Assembly (NCBI RefSeq): GCF_000971235.1 | Contig: NZ_BBMB01000006.1 | Coordinates: 162,737-226,736 of the forward strand | Source of the DNA: Demequina subtropica | Lineage (GTDB): Bacteria; Actinomycetota; Actinomycetes; Actinomycetales; Demequinaceae | Length of the DNA stretch: 64,000 nucleotides | Direction: 5' to 3' | Shown: positions 36,090 through 45,238 of the stretch, in pieces | Layout of the letters: each line of letters opens with the position of its first letter | Numbering within the stretch: the stretch's first letter is position 1 | Program-made: the position numbers and the translations under genes | The notes under the pieces: generated by a model | Databases searched by the model: none | Seen by the model: the letters and a program-made list of their open reading frames with translations, nothing else | Told to the model about the DNA's origin: nothing

Positions 36090-37111
36090 GCGAGAACTCC
36101 TTCGATGGCGACGTCGACGGGCTCGGCGGTGCGAGCCGCGCCTCCGAGGGGGTGATGGCAGGCCACGCCGCGTCCCGGCCCGGCGATCGTGAGCGGCGGC
36201 CGCTCGGCGCCGCACAGGTCGGTCGCGGCGAGGCAGCGGTCGCGGAACGAGCATCCGGCGGGCCTGATGCGGGGCGAGGGCGGGTCCGCGTCGGTCATGC
36301 CCGGATCACCCAGGGGCACGCCGGGCTCGGGCACGGCCGCGCGCAGCGCCGCCGTGTAGTGGTGCGCGGGCGCGGCGAGCACGTCCTCGGTCGGGCCGAT
36401 CTCGCACAGCTGCCCCATGTGGAGCACCGCGACGGTGTCGCTGACGTTGCGGACCACCGCGAGGTCGTGGGAGATGAACAGCATCGCCACGTCCTGCTCG
36501 TCTACCACGCGGCGCAGCACGTTGAGCACCGTCGCCTGCACCGACACGTCGAGCGCGGACACGGCCTCGTCGGCGATCAGCACCGCGGGCTCGCTCGCGA
36601 GCGCTCGCGCGATCGAGACGCGCTGCGCCTGACCGCCCGAGATCTCCCCGGGCTTGCGCGGGCCGAGCGTGTCGGCGTCGAGACCCACCATGGTGAGGAG
36701 CTCCCGCACGCGCATGCGCCGCTCCTCCTTCGCGACGCCGCGATTGCGCAGCGGCTCCGCGACGTTCGCCTCCACGGTCATGAACGGGTTGAGCGAGCCC
36801 ACAGGGTTCTGGAACACCATCTGGACGTCGCCGCAGGTCGCCCGGTCGCGCGCCGTGCGGTCGCCGGCCTGGGCCTCGCCGCGAAGCAGCACCTCCCCTG
36901 CCTCGGGTCCGACGAGGCCCACGACGGCCTTCGCGATGGTCGACTTCCCGGACCCTGACTCGCCCACGAGGGCGAGCGTCTCGCCAGCCCGCATGGCGAA
37001 GCTGACGTCGTTGACCGCGTAGACGGTCGAGCGGCCCGAGGTGAAGCGCACCTCGAGGTCGCGCACCTCGAGCACGGGGGTCTCATCCGCGGGGGTGGTT
37101 GCCTCGGTCAC
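36086..37111 (-). CDS. Oligopeptide-type ABC transporter ATPase (OppF/DppF-like)
   Basis: A 341-residue ATPase subunit. Walker A is GESGSGKST near residue 52, the signature is ISGGQAQRVSIARAL, and Walker B is VLIADEAVSALDVS. The C-terminal extension has the Cys-rich CSFRDRCLAATDLC motif of Opp/Dpp ATPases, where an iron-sulfur cluster may bind. The GTG start at 37111 overlaps the stop of the previous ATPase gene by 4 bp. It powers uptake through the OppBC-like permeases encoded upstream. Confidence 0.9.
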   Translation of the reverse strand: MTEATTPADETPVLEVRDLEVRFTSGRSTVYAVNDVSFAMRAGETLALVGESGSGKSTIAKAVVGLVGPEAGEVLLRGEAQAGDRTARDRATCGDVQMVFQNPVGSLNPFMTVEANVAEPLRNRGVAKEERRMRVRELLTMVGLDADTLGPRKPGEISGGQAQRVSIARALASEPAVLIADEAVSALDVSVQATVLNVLRRVVDEQDVAMLFISHDLAVVRNVSDTVAVLHMGQLCEIGPTEDVLAAPAHHYTAALRAAVPEPGVPLGDPGMTDADPPSPRIRPAGCSFRDRCLAATDLCGAERPPLTIAGPGRGVACHHPLGGAARTAEPVDVAIEGVLA

Positions 37112-38115
37112 TTGGTGGCCTCCTGCTCGTCGGCGACCGCCCAGCAGTGGGCGGTGTGGCCGTCGGCGACGGCCACGGCCGGGGGTCGTTGGGTCGCGCA
37201 GCGGTCCTGCGCCACGGGACAGCGCGCGGCGAACGGGCATCCGGCGCGCGGGGCGCTGAGCGGCGGCAGGCTGCCGCCGATCGCGGGCAGCTCGCGCTGG
37301 ACGGGGCCGGTCAGGCGCGGGATCGCGGCGAGGAGCCCCTTCGTGTACGGGTGCGCGGGCGTCGAGGCGACGATGGAGGTCGGCCCGGTCTCCATGACCC
37401 GTCCGGCGTACATGACGACCGTTCGGTCGGTGCGGTCCGCGAGCAGGCCCAGGTCGTGCGTGACGAGCACGAGGCCCATGCCTGACTCCGCACGGACCTG
37501 CTCGAGGAGGTCGAGGACGCGACGCTGCACGGTGACATCGAGCGCCGTGGTGGGCTCGTCCGCCAGGAGCACGTCAGGGTGCGCGGCGATGGCCGCCGCG
37601 ATGCCGACGCGCTGGAGCATGCCGCCCGAGAACTCCCCCGGGTACGCCATCGCACGCGCCTCGGGGTCGGGCACGCCCACCTGGCGGAGCAGGTCGACCG
37701 CATGCGCCTGCGCGTCCTTCGCGGGCACCCGCCGACGGTTGGTGACCGCCTCGACGATCTGCTTCCACACGCGCACGGTCGGGTTGAGCGAACGCATCGG
37801 GTCCTGGTAGATCATCGACGCGAGCGAGCCGGCGCGCGAGCGGATCTCGCCGTCCGAGGCCGCGAGCTGGTCCTTGCCCGAGACGCGCACGGCGCCGCGG
37901 ATATCGACCACCGTGCCGCGCGGGCGGATCCCGAGGATGGTGCGCGCGAGCACGGACTTGCCGGAGCCCGACTCGCCGACGATTCCGATCGCCTCGCCCC
38001 GGCGGACCTCGAGCGAGACCCCTTCGAGGACGTAGGTGACCTTGTCGCCCGAGATGAAGTCGACCTCGAGATCCTCGACCTCGAGGACGGGCGCCTCCGT
38101 TGCGGTGGCGGTCAT
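37108..38115 (-). CDS. Oligopeptide-type ABC transporter ATPase (OppD/DppD-like)
   Basis: A 335-residue partner ATPase. Walker A is GESGSGKSV, the Q-loop has MIYQDPMRSLNP, the signature is FSGGMLQRVGIA and Walker B is VLLADEPTTALDVT. The C-terminal CPFAARCPVAQDRC motif is the cysteine cluster of the OppD class. It pairs with the following ATPase as a heterodimer. The ATG overlaps the permease stop by 4 bp. Within the operon the ligand is set by the binding protein, not this subunit. Confidence 0.9.
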   Translation of the reverse strand: MTATATEAPVLEVEDLEVDFISGDKVTYVLEGVSLEVRRGEAIGIVGESGSGKSVLARTILGIRPRGTVVDIRGAVRVSGKDQLAASDGEIRSRAGSLASMIYQDPMRSLNPTVRVWKQIVEAVTNRRRVPAKDAQAHAVDLLRQVGVPDPEARAMAYPGEFSGGMLQRVGIAAAIAAHPDVLLADEPTTALDVTVQRRVLDLLEQVRAESGMGLVLVTHDLGLLADRTDRTVVMYAGRVMETGPTSIVASTPAHPYTKGLLAAIPRLTGPVQRELPAIGGSLPPLSAPRAGCPFAARCPVAQDRCATQRPPAVAVADGHTAHCWAVADEQEATK

Positions 38116-38972
38116 GAGTACCTCTCCTTCGCGCGCTCCCCGATCGTCGTGATCGCCATGACAGTCGCGGCGAGCGCGAGCGCGGGAGCAAGGGTGATCC
38201 ACGGTGCCGTGGCGAGATCGGAGCGGCCCTCGGCGATGATGCCGCCCCAGGACGGCGCGGGTGCCGCGAGCCCGTAGCCGAGGAAGCTGAGCGAGCCCTC
38301 GGCGACGATCGCGGCGGTCATCGCCGTGAAGGCGTACGAGACGAGCGCCGGCGCGACGGCCGGGAGCACCGCGCGCACGAGGATCCGCGGGGTCGGGGTG
38401 TCGATGAGCACGGCCGCCTTGACGTAGTCGCGCTCCCGCACGGTCAGCGCGATGGAGCGCGTGACGCGGGCGAAGGCGGGGATCATGAGCAGGCCGATGG
38501 TGGTGCCGATGCTGGTGATGGACGGCCCCCGGAAGCTCACGATGGTGATGATGAGCAGCAGCGCGGGGATCGCGAGCACGGCGTCGATGAGGAATCCGAT
38601 GACGTTGTCGAGCGCGCCGCGGAAGTAGCCGGCCGCGACGCCGATGAGCGTGCCTCCGACGGCGCCGACGCCCAGCGTGATGACGGCGACCACGAGCGAG
38701 TTCTGCGCGCCCGCGACGGTGCGCGCGAACACGTCGCGGCCGTTGCCGTCCGTGCCGAAGGGGTGGGCGAGGCTCGGCTCGAGCTTGGCGCCAAGGAAGT
38801 CCTGGTAGTACGGGTCGAGAAGCGGGGTGGCGATCGACACGAGCGTCAGGACGGCCAGCAGGATCAGCCAGCCGGCGGATGCCGCCGTCGCCACCGTGTC
38901 GATCCGACGCCTCCGGCGGGTGGCGCGGACCGCGGCGAGCACGCCGCGATCAACCTCAGGTGCGAGCGTCAT
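38112..38972 (-). CDS. Oligopeptide-type ABC transporter permease (OppC/DppC-like)
   Basis: A 286-residue membrane subunit with about six predicted helices. The N-terminal LEPSLAHPFGTDGNGRDVFARTV segment is the OppC signature, and the EAA loop region contains RERDYVKAAVLIDTPTPRILVRAVLP for docking of the ATPases. It begins within the end of the OppB-like gene (17-bp overlap), so the two permeases are made together. Confidence 0.9.
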   Translation of the reverse strand: MTLAPEVDRGVLAAVRATRRRRRIDTVATAASAGWLILLAVLTLVSIATPLLDPYYQDFLGAKLEPSLAHPFGTDGNGRDVFARTVAGAQNSLVVAVITLGVGAVGGTLIGVAAGYFRGALDNVIGFLIDAVLAIPALLLIITIVSFRGPSITSIGTTIGLLMIPAFARVTRSIALTVRERDYVKAAVLIDTPTPRILVRAVLPAVAPALVSYAFTAMTAAIVAEGSLSFLGYGLAAPAPSWGGIIAEGRSDLATAPWITLAPALALAATVMAITTIGERAKERYS

Positions 38973-39909
38973 GGGCGATCCTCGGGTCGATGAGTCGGTA
39001 GCTCAGGTCGACGAGCAGCGTCGCGGTCACCATGGCGGCAGCCAGGATGATCGTGGTGCTCTCGATGACCGGGTAGTCGCGCTGGCCGATGGCGGTCGAG
39101 ACGTAGCGGCCCATCCCAGGGATGGCGTACATCGTCTCGACGACGAGCGTGCCGCCGAGTGCCATGCCGAGGTTGAGGCCGACCAGCGTCACCAGCGGCA
39201 GCGAGGCCGGGCGCAGCGCCCGGGTGAGCAGCAGACGCGTGGGCTTCATCCCGCGCGCCTGGGCCGCGTGGATGTAGGTGCTCTCGAGCACGTCGTCGGC
39301 GTCGGCCCGCAGCGCCCGCAGGTAGACCGCGGCCTCGGCGAGCGCCATCGTGGTCACCGGAAGGATCAGGTGGGTGAGGTGGCCCAGCGGATCCTCGGAG
39401 AACGGCACCCAGCCGGTGGCCGGCAGCACGCGGAGCACCACGGCGAACACGTAGATCAGCAGCATGCCGAGCACGAAGCCGGGCATGGACAGCAGCACGA
39501 ACGCGAGCGCCTGGGACACCCGGTCGAGGATGGAGCCGGGGCGCCACGCGGAGCGCAGCGCCACGGGCAGCGAGATGACGAGCGCGAGCACCAGCGAGAC
39601 CGCGACGAGCTCGAGCGTCACGGGCAGCCGCTCCGCGAGCTGGCCCGTGACGGCCGCATCGGTGATGATCGACGTGCCCAGATCACCGTGGAGCAGGCCG
39701 TCGAGCCAGTTCCACAGGCGCGTGAGCGGATCCGCGCCCAGGTTGTACCTGTCGTTGAACGCGGCGATCTCCTCGTCGGTCGCCTCGAGGCCGAGCGCGG
39801 CCATCGCAGGCGAGCCGGGGAGCATCAACGGCATCGACATCGCGAGAACCGCGACGAGGAGCAGGACGCCGAGCGCCCTGACTCCCCGCCGCGCTATGAA
39901 GCGGATCAT
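38956..39909 (-). CDS. Oligopeptide-type ABC transporter permease (OppB/DppB-like)
   Basis: A 317-residue membrane subunit of the importer with about six helices. RRGVRALGVLLLVAVLAMSM is the first helix, and LLHGDLGTSIITDAAV is the OppB periplasmic signature. The EAA loop holds YLRALRADADDVLESTYIHAA and ARGMKPTRLLL. The ATG at 39909 overlaps the stop of the binding-protein gene by 4 bp. An upstream in-frame start at 39924 would lie inside that gene. Confidence 0.9.
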   Translation of the reverse strand: MIRFIARRGVRALGVLLLVAVLAMSMPLMLPGSPAMAALGLEATDEEIAAFNDRYNLGADPLTRLWNWLDGLLHGDLGTSIITDAAVTGQLAERLPVTLELVAVSLVLALVISLPVALRSAWRPGSILDRVSQALAFVLLSMPGFVLGMLLIYVFAVVLRVLPATGWVPFSEDPLGHLTHLILPVTTMALAEAAVYLRALRADADDVLESTYIHAAQARGMKPTRLLLTRALRPASLPLVTLVGLNLGMALGGTLVVETMYAIPGMGRYVSTAIGQRDYPVIESTTIILAAAMVTATLLVDLSYRLIDPRIAHDART

Positions 39910-41477
39910 TCCGCCGCGTGCCACATCAGACGGGTCTGGATGGACACCTGCGGGCGGTTGGTGAAGTCCTCGACGCCCTGGAGGGTCTCGGGGTTGTAGA
40001 TCACGCCCGCGAGGTTCTCCGTGTACATCACGATCGGGGCGTCATCCCACACCGCGGCCGCGACCGAGTTGAGGAGCACGCCACGGGCATCGTGGTCGGT
40101 CTCGCCGGCGAGCTCGGCGAGCATCGCGTCGACATCCTCGTTCGAGTAGCCCATGAAGTTCGCGAGGCCGCCGGTACCCACGAGCATCGACAGGTTGGTG
40201 TCGATGTTGCCGAACAGCGAGGTGGTGAAGTCGAGCATCTGGTACTCGCCGGAGTACAGCGCCGCGCCCCACGTGGCCATGTCGGAGGACTGGATGGTCA
40301 TGGTGATGCCCACCTCGGCGAGCATCTGCTGCATCGCGGCGGCGCGGGCGGCGGCCTCGCCGCGACCGTCGGTGAGGTACGCGAACTCGAAGCCGCCGAT
40401 CTCGTCGACGATGGCCTTCGCGGCCTCAGGGTCGTACGCCGGCTGCGGGTCGGTGATGTCGTAGCCCGAGGTGCTCTGGAGCACGCTCGTCGCGACCGCA
40501 CCCGTGCCGTCGTTCGCGACGGCGAGCAGCGCCTGCGGGTCGATCGCGAGCGCGACCGCCTGACGGGCCTCGACCGAGTCGAACGGCGCGACGTACGAGT
40601 TGAACAGGCCGAACGAGGTGGCCGAGTTTCCGGTCGAGGTGGCGAGGCCGTCCGCCTCGGCGCCGGTGAACTGGCTCGGGACCTCCGACCAGATGGCGTC
40701 GACGGCGCCCGAGACGAGCGACTGGTAGCGCGAGTCGGCGTCGGGGAGGATCTGGAACTCGATGGTGTCCGCGTGAGCGGCCTCGCCCCAGTAGTCCTCG
40801 CGCTTCGTCATCGTGATCCCGGTGCCGGCCGAGTACTCGGTGGTGACGTAGGGGCCGGTGCCGAGCGGGAAGCCGAACTCGTCGGTCGCGGTGGTCGACG
40901 CGATCTGCCCCAGGTCGCGCGTGAAGTACTGCGAGAACGACGCGTTGGGCGCGACGAGCGTGAAGCGGACCTCGGTCGCGGAGACCTCCTCCATGCTGGC
41001 GATGGTCGCGACCGTCGCGCGCGAGGCCGAGGTCTCCTCCGTTCCCGCGCGGGTAACGTGGGCGATGACCGCCGCCGCGTCGAGGACGCTGCCGTCGGAG
41101 AAGGTGACGCCGTCGCGCAGCGTGAGCAGCCACTCGGTGGAGGTCTCGTCCGCCGGCTCGAAGGACACGGCGAGGAAGGGCACCAGCTCGCCGGACTCGT
41201 CGTACTGCATGAGCGCGTCGAAGATCGAGTTCGCGACGGACTGGACCGTCTGCGAGGAGATCGCGCCCGAGGCCGGGTCGAGCGAGGTGATGTCGCGGTC
41301 GAGGCCGTAGACGATGGTGCCGCCGTCGACAGGCGTCGCGACCTCAGCCGCGGCGGTCGTGTCGGTCGAGGCCGATCCGGCGGGGTCGGCGGAGTCGGAC
41401 GGCGCGCATGCCGCCGCGGTGAACGCGAGGCTCGCGGTGAGCGCGCCGAGACCGACGAGCTTGAGGGTGGAGGGCAT
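39906..41477 (-). CDS. ABC transporter substrate-binding lipoprotein (SBP family 5)
   Basis: A 523-residue exported binding protein. The signal peptide ends in a lipobox AAAC with cysteine at about residue 24, followed by a Ser/Asp/Ala/Thr linker. The body has VYGLDRDITSLDPASG and the family signature around LTLRDGVTFSDGSVLDAAAV, then PLGTGPYVTTEY and the hinge FNSYVAPFDSVEARQAVALAID. Family 5 proteins bind oligopeptides, nickel, heme, muropeptides or oligosaccharides. The NagZ-type gene downstream suggests a glycan-peptide ligand. AAAAGGAACC precedes the ATG. Confidence 0.9.
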   Translation of the reverse strand: MPSTLKLVGLGALTASLAFTAAACAPSDSADPAGSASTDTTAAAEVATPVDGGTIVYGLDRDITSLDPASGAISSQTVQSVANSIFDALMQYDESGELVPFLAVSFEPADETSTEWLLTLRDGVTFSDGSVLDAAAVIAHVTRAGTEETSASRATVATIASMEEVSATEVRFTLVAPNASFSQYFTRDLGQIASTTATDEFGFPLGTGPYVTTEYSAGTGITMTKREDYWGEAAHADTIEFQILPDADSRYQSLVSGAVDAIWSEVPSQFTGAEADGLATSTGNSATSFGLFNSYVAPFDSVEARQAVALAIDPQALLAVANDGTGAVATSVLQSTSGYDITDPQPAYDPEAAKAIVDEIGGFEFAYLTDGRGEAAARAAAMQQMLAEVGITMTIQSSDMATWGAALYSGEYQMLDFTTSLFGNIDTNLSMLVGTGGLANFMGYSNEDVDAMLAELAGETDHDARGVLLNSVAAAVWDDAPIVMYTENLAGVIYNPETLQGVEDFTNRPQVSIQTRLMWHAAE

Positions 41478-41516
41478 CCTGGTTCCTTTTCTGGTGAGTA
41501 CCGCTGAGGTGGGCTG

Positions 41517-42209
41517 CTAGCAGGTGGAGACGGTCGGCATCGCAAGGGCGTCGAGGGTCTCGGGGCTCACGCCGCCGCCCTCGAGGTAGCGGCGCACGCC
41601 GCCCTTGGCGTCAATGGCGTCGAGCGCGAGCGCGAGGTCCTCGGTCCTGACGTCGAACGGCATACGGGCGACCAGCTCGGCCGAGATGAGGCCGGCCGCG
41701 ACCATCGCGTCCGACAGCCCGGCTCCCTGGTCGTTCGTGCGCCGGTAGTCCTCGAGGATCTCCGTTCGCGGGTGGCCGGCGAGCTCGCGCAGCATCGCGG
41801 ACACCAGCCCCGTGCGGTCGCGGCCGCCGGCGCATGCGACGAGCACATCGCCGTCGGCCTCCGCGATCGCGGTGATGACGCGGGCGAAGCCCGCCTGTGC
41901 GCGCTCGACCATCTGGACGTACATCGCGCCGAAGTCGATCTCGGCGATCTCGTACGCACGGGTGCCGGGCTTCACCGCGGCAGCGCCGGGAACCAGGTCG
42001 ATGTGCACACGGGTCCAGCCGTCGCCCAGCCATGCGGCATCGATGCGCTCATGCGCGCTGCGAAGGTCGATCCAGCAGATCCCCGCGGGCGGCGCGGCGA
42101 GCTCGGGGGCCCGGAACTCGGGGGCGGCGGAACGGTAGATGCGCTTGTCGCCGATCGTCACGATCGGCCTTGCGTTGAAGGCCCAGGTCAGGGCGGGTTC
42201 GTGGTGCAT
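41517..42209 (-). CDS. Tyrosine-protein phosphatase, DSP/PTP-like
   Basis: A 230-residue phosphatase of the bacterial tyrosine phosphatase family with the CX5R active site: VACAGGRDRTGLVSAML, catalytic Cys in ACAGGRDRTG near residue 123. The N-terminal region has WIDLRSAHERI, typical of the family. Histidine before the cysteine is replaced by alanine. It is first in the operon with the importer and NagZ-type enzyme (39 bp to the binding protein). The ATG at 42209 sits 5 nt after TATTCA, with TTGGCA 17 nt further upstream, so the transcript is probably leaderless. It may dephosphorylate a sugar or a tyrosine; the substrate is unknown. Confidence 0.8.
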   Translation of the reverse strand: MHHEPALTWAFNARPIVTIGDKRIYRSAAPEFRAPELAAPPAGICWIDLRSAHERIDAAWLGDGWTRVHIDLVPGAAAVKPGTRAYEIAEIDFGAMYVQMVERAQAGFARVITAIAEADGDVLVACAGGRDRTGLVSAMLRELAGHPRTEILEDYRRTNDQGAGLSDAMVAAGLISAELVARMPFDVRTEDLALALDAIDAKGGVRRYLEGGGVSPETLDALAMPTVSTC

Positions 42210-42214
42210 GGCCA

Positions 42215-42259
42215 TGAATATGGCGAAGTGACATGACTGCCAATTGACATGACTGCCAA
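42215..42259 (-). promoter_or_regulatory. Operon promoter overlapped by a 15-bp direct repeat
   Basis: On the minus strand TTGGCA (42243-42238), a 17-nt spacer and TATTCA (42220-42215) form a good sigma-70 promoter. The plus-strand unit TGACATGACTGCCAA occurs twice, at 42229-42243 and 42245-42259, a 16-bp period. The first copy covers the -35 box. The divergent TetR protein is the likely ligand. Confidence 0.65.
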
Positions 42260-42343
42260 CAACGGGCGAACCTTGGATGACGGGATGGTGAACTCGCTTC
42301 GCGGCGTTCGCCCTGCTACGTCGGTATGAGGAAAGAATGGCGT

Positions 42344-42964
42344 ATGACCAGCGCAAGCACTGAGATCGACCCCCAGGCGACGTCCCTGCGCGACCGCAAG
42401 AAGTACTTGGCGTACGTCGCGATCCAGAAGGCGGGGACCGACCTCATCGCCGCCCAGGGCCTCGCCGACACGACCATCGAGCAGATCGCCGACCGCGCCG
42501 GCGTCTCGCCGCGCACGGTGCACCGCTACTTCCGCACCAAGGAGGCGGTGCTGTTCTCGCGGATCGCGCACCCGATGGTCGTCAAGGCGTTCCTCGAGGC
42601 ACCCGCGGACGTCGACGTGCTCACCGCCCTGCGCCACGCGCTGCTCGACCCGATGATGAGCGACCACGATCCCGAGCGCCTCGAGCGACGCGCACTGCGC
42701 GCGAGGCTCATGGACACGCCCGCCGTCAGGCGCTTCGCCGTCGAGACCACGGAGGAGCTCGCGGAGGACATCCGCCGCGCGGCGCTCTCCCGCCTCGACG
42801 GCGACGACGACGCGTTCCTCAAGGCCGAGCTGGCCGCGGCCGTGGTGCGGTCCATCATGCTCTCGGGCTACTCGGGGACGCCTCTCGCCGCGGACCTCTT
42901 CGAGGGATGGGCGCACGCGATGGCCGGGCTCGCCGCGGACTACGAGGCGAACGCCGAGCGCTGA
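42344..42964 (+). CDS. TetR-family regulator divergent from the transport operon
   Basis: A 206-residue TetR protein. The helix-turn-helix is at about residues 38-65: TIEQIADRAGVSPRTVHRYFRTKEAV, with an unusual RTVHRYF recognition helix shared by many actinobacterial members. The rest is a ligand-binding helical domain. GAGGAAAG lies about 8 nt before the ATG at 42344; an in-frame ATG at 42326 lies inside that region and is less likely. It probably controls the divergent phosphatase-Opp-NagZ operon through the direct repeats. Confidence 0.85.
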   Translation: MTSASTEIDPQATSLRDRKKYLAYVAIQKAGTDLIAAQGLADTTIEQIADRAGVSPRTVHRYFRTKEAVLFSRIAHPMVVKAFLEAPADVDVLTALRHALLDPMMSDHDPERLERRALRARLMDTPAVRRFAVETTEELAEDIRRAALSRLDGDDDAFLKAELAAAVVRSIMLSGYSGTPLAADLFEGWAHAMAGLAADYEANAER

Positions 42965-42967
42965 CGC

Positions 42968-43693
42968 CTACAGCCCGAGCGCCCCCGGAAGGCCCTCGAG
43001 CGTCGTGATCCGCACGAGCCCGTCGCGCGGCACGCCGTCCCCGCACAGCCCCTCGAGGTCGCGCGAATGCGCGCCCGGTCGCTCGATCCATACCCCTACC
43101 GCGAGACCCGCGGCGACCGCAGCCTGGGCGTCCACATCGAACTCGTCGCCCACGTAGGCGACCTCCGCCGGCGCGAGCCCCAGGCGCTCGCACGCGAGCG
43201 CGTACACCCGCGGGTCCGGCTTGCCGAAGCCGAGCGTGTCGACGCCGACGAGCATCGGCACCCGCGCGAGCCCCGCCGCGGCCAGCTTCTCGGTCTGATA
43301 GGCATGCGCGGCGTTGGACAGCGCACCGAACGGGATGCCCGCCTCGTCCAGGACGTCCAGCGCACCCGCCGCGTCCTCATGCGCCAGCCAGCCGGCCCGG
43401 AAGGCGCGCTCGAACCCGGCGTTCCAGGCGTCGTAGCCTGCGTCGTCGAGCATCGGCCCGCCGAACTCCTCATGAAGAGCGTTCGCGCGCCGATGACGCT
43501 GCTCGCGATAGCTCACCTCGCCGCGCGTGTGGGCGCGGTACCAGCCGCCCACGTCCTCCCGCCACACCCGCAGCAGCTCACCATGGTCGACGTCGCCCAG
43601 GTACTCGGCTGCGACCGATGCGAGCGCGTGCCGGAACGCCCCGCGGGTGTCGACGAGCGTGTCGTCGACGTCGAAGAGGACGCCCCTGATCAT
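42968..43693 (-). CDS. HAD-superfamily hydrolase
   Basis: A 241-residue haloacid dehalogenase-like phosphatase. Motif I is FDVDDTLVD at residues 7-15 with the nucleophile Asp, motif II is the GALSNAAH threonine/serine block, motif III has FGKPDPR and motif IV is YVGDEFDVDAQAAVAAG. The alpha-helical cap between motifs I and II marks subfamily IA. It starts 12 bp after gltX and may share its transcript. The substrate is not indicated. Confidence 0.88.
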   Translation of the reverse strand: MIRGVLFDVDDTLVDTRGAFRHALASVAAEYLGDVDHGELLRVWREDVGGWYRAHTRGEVSYREQRHRRANALHEEFGGPMLDDAGYDAWNAGFERAFRAGWLAHEDAAGALDVLDEAGIPFGALSNAAHAYQTEKLAAAGLARVPMLVGVDTLGFGKPDPRVYALACERLGLAPAEVAYVGDEFDVDAQAAVAAGLAVGVWIERPGAHSRDLEGLCGDGVPRDGLVRITTLEGLPGALGL

Positions 43694-43705
43694 GCGGAGG
43701 GCGCC

Positions 43706-45187
43706 TCAGATGGTCGCGCGCAGGTTGCGCAGCCGGGCGAGCGCGTGGTCCTTGCCCAGGATCTCCATCGACTCGAACAGCGGCGGCGACACCAGGCGGC
43801 CGGTGACCGCGACGCGCAGCGGGCCGAAGGCGAAGCGCGGCTTGATGCCCATCTCGTCGACGAGCCTCGCCTTGAGCGCCTCCTGCTGCGCCTCAGGGCC
43901 GAAGTCCTCGAGCCCCTCGAGCACCTCGATGGAGGCGTCCAGGATCTCCGCGGCGTTCTCCGGCAGCTTGGCGCGCGCGGCGTCCTCGACCACCACGGCC
44001 GCATCGTCGATGAAAAGGAAGCCGAGCATGCCCGGAGCCTCGCCCAGCAGCGTCATGCGGGTCTGTACGAGCGGGATCGCCTCGGCGAGGATCTGCTCCT
44101 CGTTCGGCGACAGCCCCGAGACCTCGGCCGACGAGATGTAGCCGGCGGCGTGCAGGTACGGCAGCACGCGCACCGCGAACTCTCCCGTGGGCAGCATGCG
44201 CATGTGCTCGGCGTTGATGGCCTCGGCCTTCTTGAGGTCGAAGCGGGCCGGGTTGGGGTTGACGTCCGCGATGTCGAACGCCTCGATCATCTCCTTGACC
44301 GTGAACACGTCGCGGTCGGGCGCGATGCTCCAGCCCAGCAGCGCGAGGTAGTTGAGCAGCCCCTCGGGCAGGAAGCCGCGCTCGCGGTGGTGGAACAGGT
44401 TCGACTCGGGGTCGCGCTTGGACAGCTTCTTGGTGCCCTCGCCGAGCACCATGGGCATGTGCGCGTACGCCGGCACCGCGTCGGCGATGCCCAGGTCCAC
44501 CATCGCTCGCCACAGCACGATCTGCCGCGGGGTCGAGGACAGCAGGTCCTCGCCGCGCAGCACGTGCGTGATCTTCATCAGCGCGTCGTCGACCGGGTTG
44601 ACCAGCGTGTACAGCGGGATGCCGTTCGCGCGGACGATGACGTAGTCCGGCACGGTGCCCGCGGGGAAGGTCACGGTGCCGCGGATGAGGTCCTCGACGA
44701 CGATGTCCTCGTCGGGCATGCGCATGCGCAGCACGGGCTCGCGGCCCTCCGCGCGGTAGGCGGCCTTCTGCTCCTCGGTGAGGTCGCGGTCGAAGCCGTC
44801 GTAGCCCAGCTGCGGCGAGCGGCCCGCGGCCTTGTGACGCTCCTCGATCTCGGCGGGCGTCGAGAAGGACTCGTAGGCGTAGCCGCCCTCGACCAGCTTC
44901 TCCACCACCTGCGCGTGCAGGTCGTGGCGCTCGGACTGGCGATAGGGACCGTACGGGCCGGGCTTGTCCGGGCCCTCGTCGTAGTCGATCCCCATCCAGC
45001 TCATCGCGTCGAGGAGCATCTCGTAGCTCTCCTGCGAGTCGCGCTCGGCATCGGTGTCCTCGATGCGGAAGACCATGTCGCCGCCGGTGTGGCGGGCGTA
45101 GGCCCAGTTGAACAGCGCCGTGCGGACCATGCCCACGTGGGGCAGGCCGGTGGGCGACGGGGAGAAGCGGACGCGGACCTTGCTCAT
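43706..45187 (-). CDS. gltX: Glutamyl-tRNA synthetase
   Basis: Charges tRNA-Glu with glutamate, and probably tRNA-Gln in organisms using the amidotransferase route. The 493-residue class I synthetase has [21 protein letters not shown], whose HVGM is the HIGH motif, [11 protein letters not shown], and KKLSKRDP as the KMSKR motif. The C-terminal helical anticodon-binding domain is complete. Its ATG follows AAGGAAG. A tRNA-Glu gene and a tRNA-Gln gene lie elsewhere in the window. Confidence 0.96.
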   Translation of the reverse strand: MSKVRVRFSPSPTGLPHVGMVRTALFNWAYARHTGGDMVFRIEDTDAERDSQESYEMLLDAMSWMGIDYDEGPDKPGPYGPYRQSERHDLHAQVVEKLVEGGYAYESFSTPAEIEERHKAAGRSPQLGYDGFDRDLTEEQKAAYRAEGREPVLRMRMPDEDIVVEDLIRGTVTFPAGTVPDYVIVRANGIPLYTLVNPVDDALMKITHVLRGEDLLSSTPRQIVLWRAMVDLGIADAVPAYAHMPMVLGEGTKKLSKRDPESNLFHHRERGFLPEGLLNYLALLGWSIAPDRDVFTVKEMIEAFDIADVNPNPARFDLKKAEAINAEHMRMLPTGEFAVRVLPYLHAAGYISSAEVSGLSPNEEQILAEAIPLVQTRMTLLGEAPGMLGFLFIDDAAVVVEDAARAKLPENAAEILDASIEVLEGLEDFGPEAQQEALKARLVDEMGIKPRFAFGPLRVAVTGRLVSPPLFESMEILGKDHALARLRNLRATI

Positions 45188-45238
45188 GAGTACTTCCTTG
45201 GAACGAGACGATGCGGGGGTGGGTTGGGGCGGCGCGCG

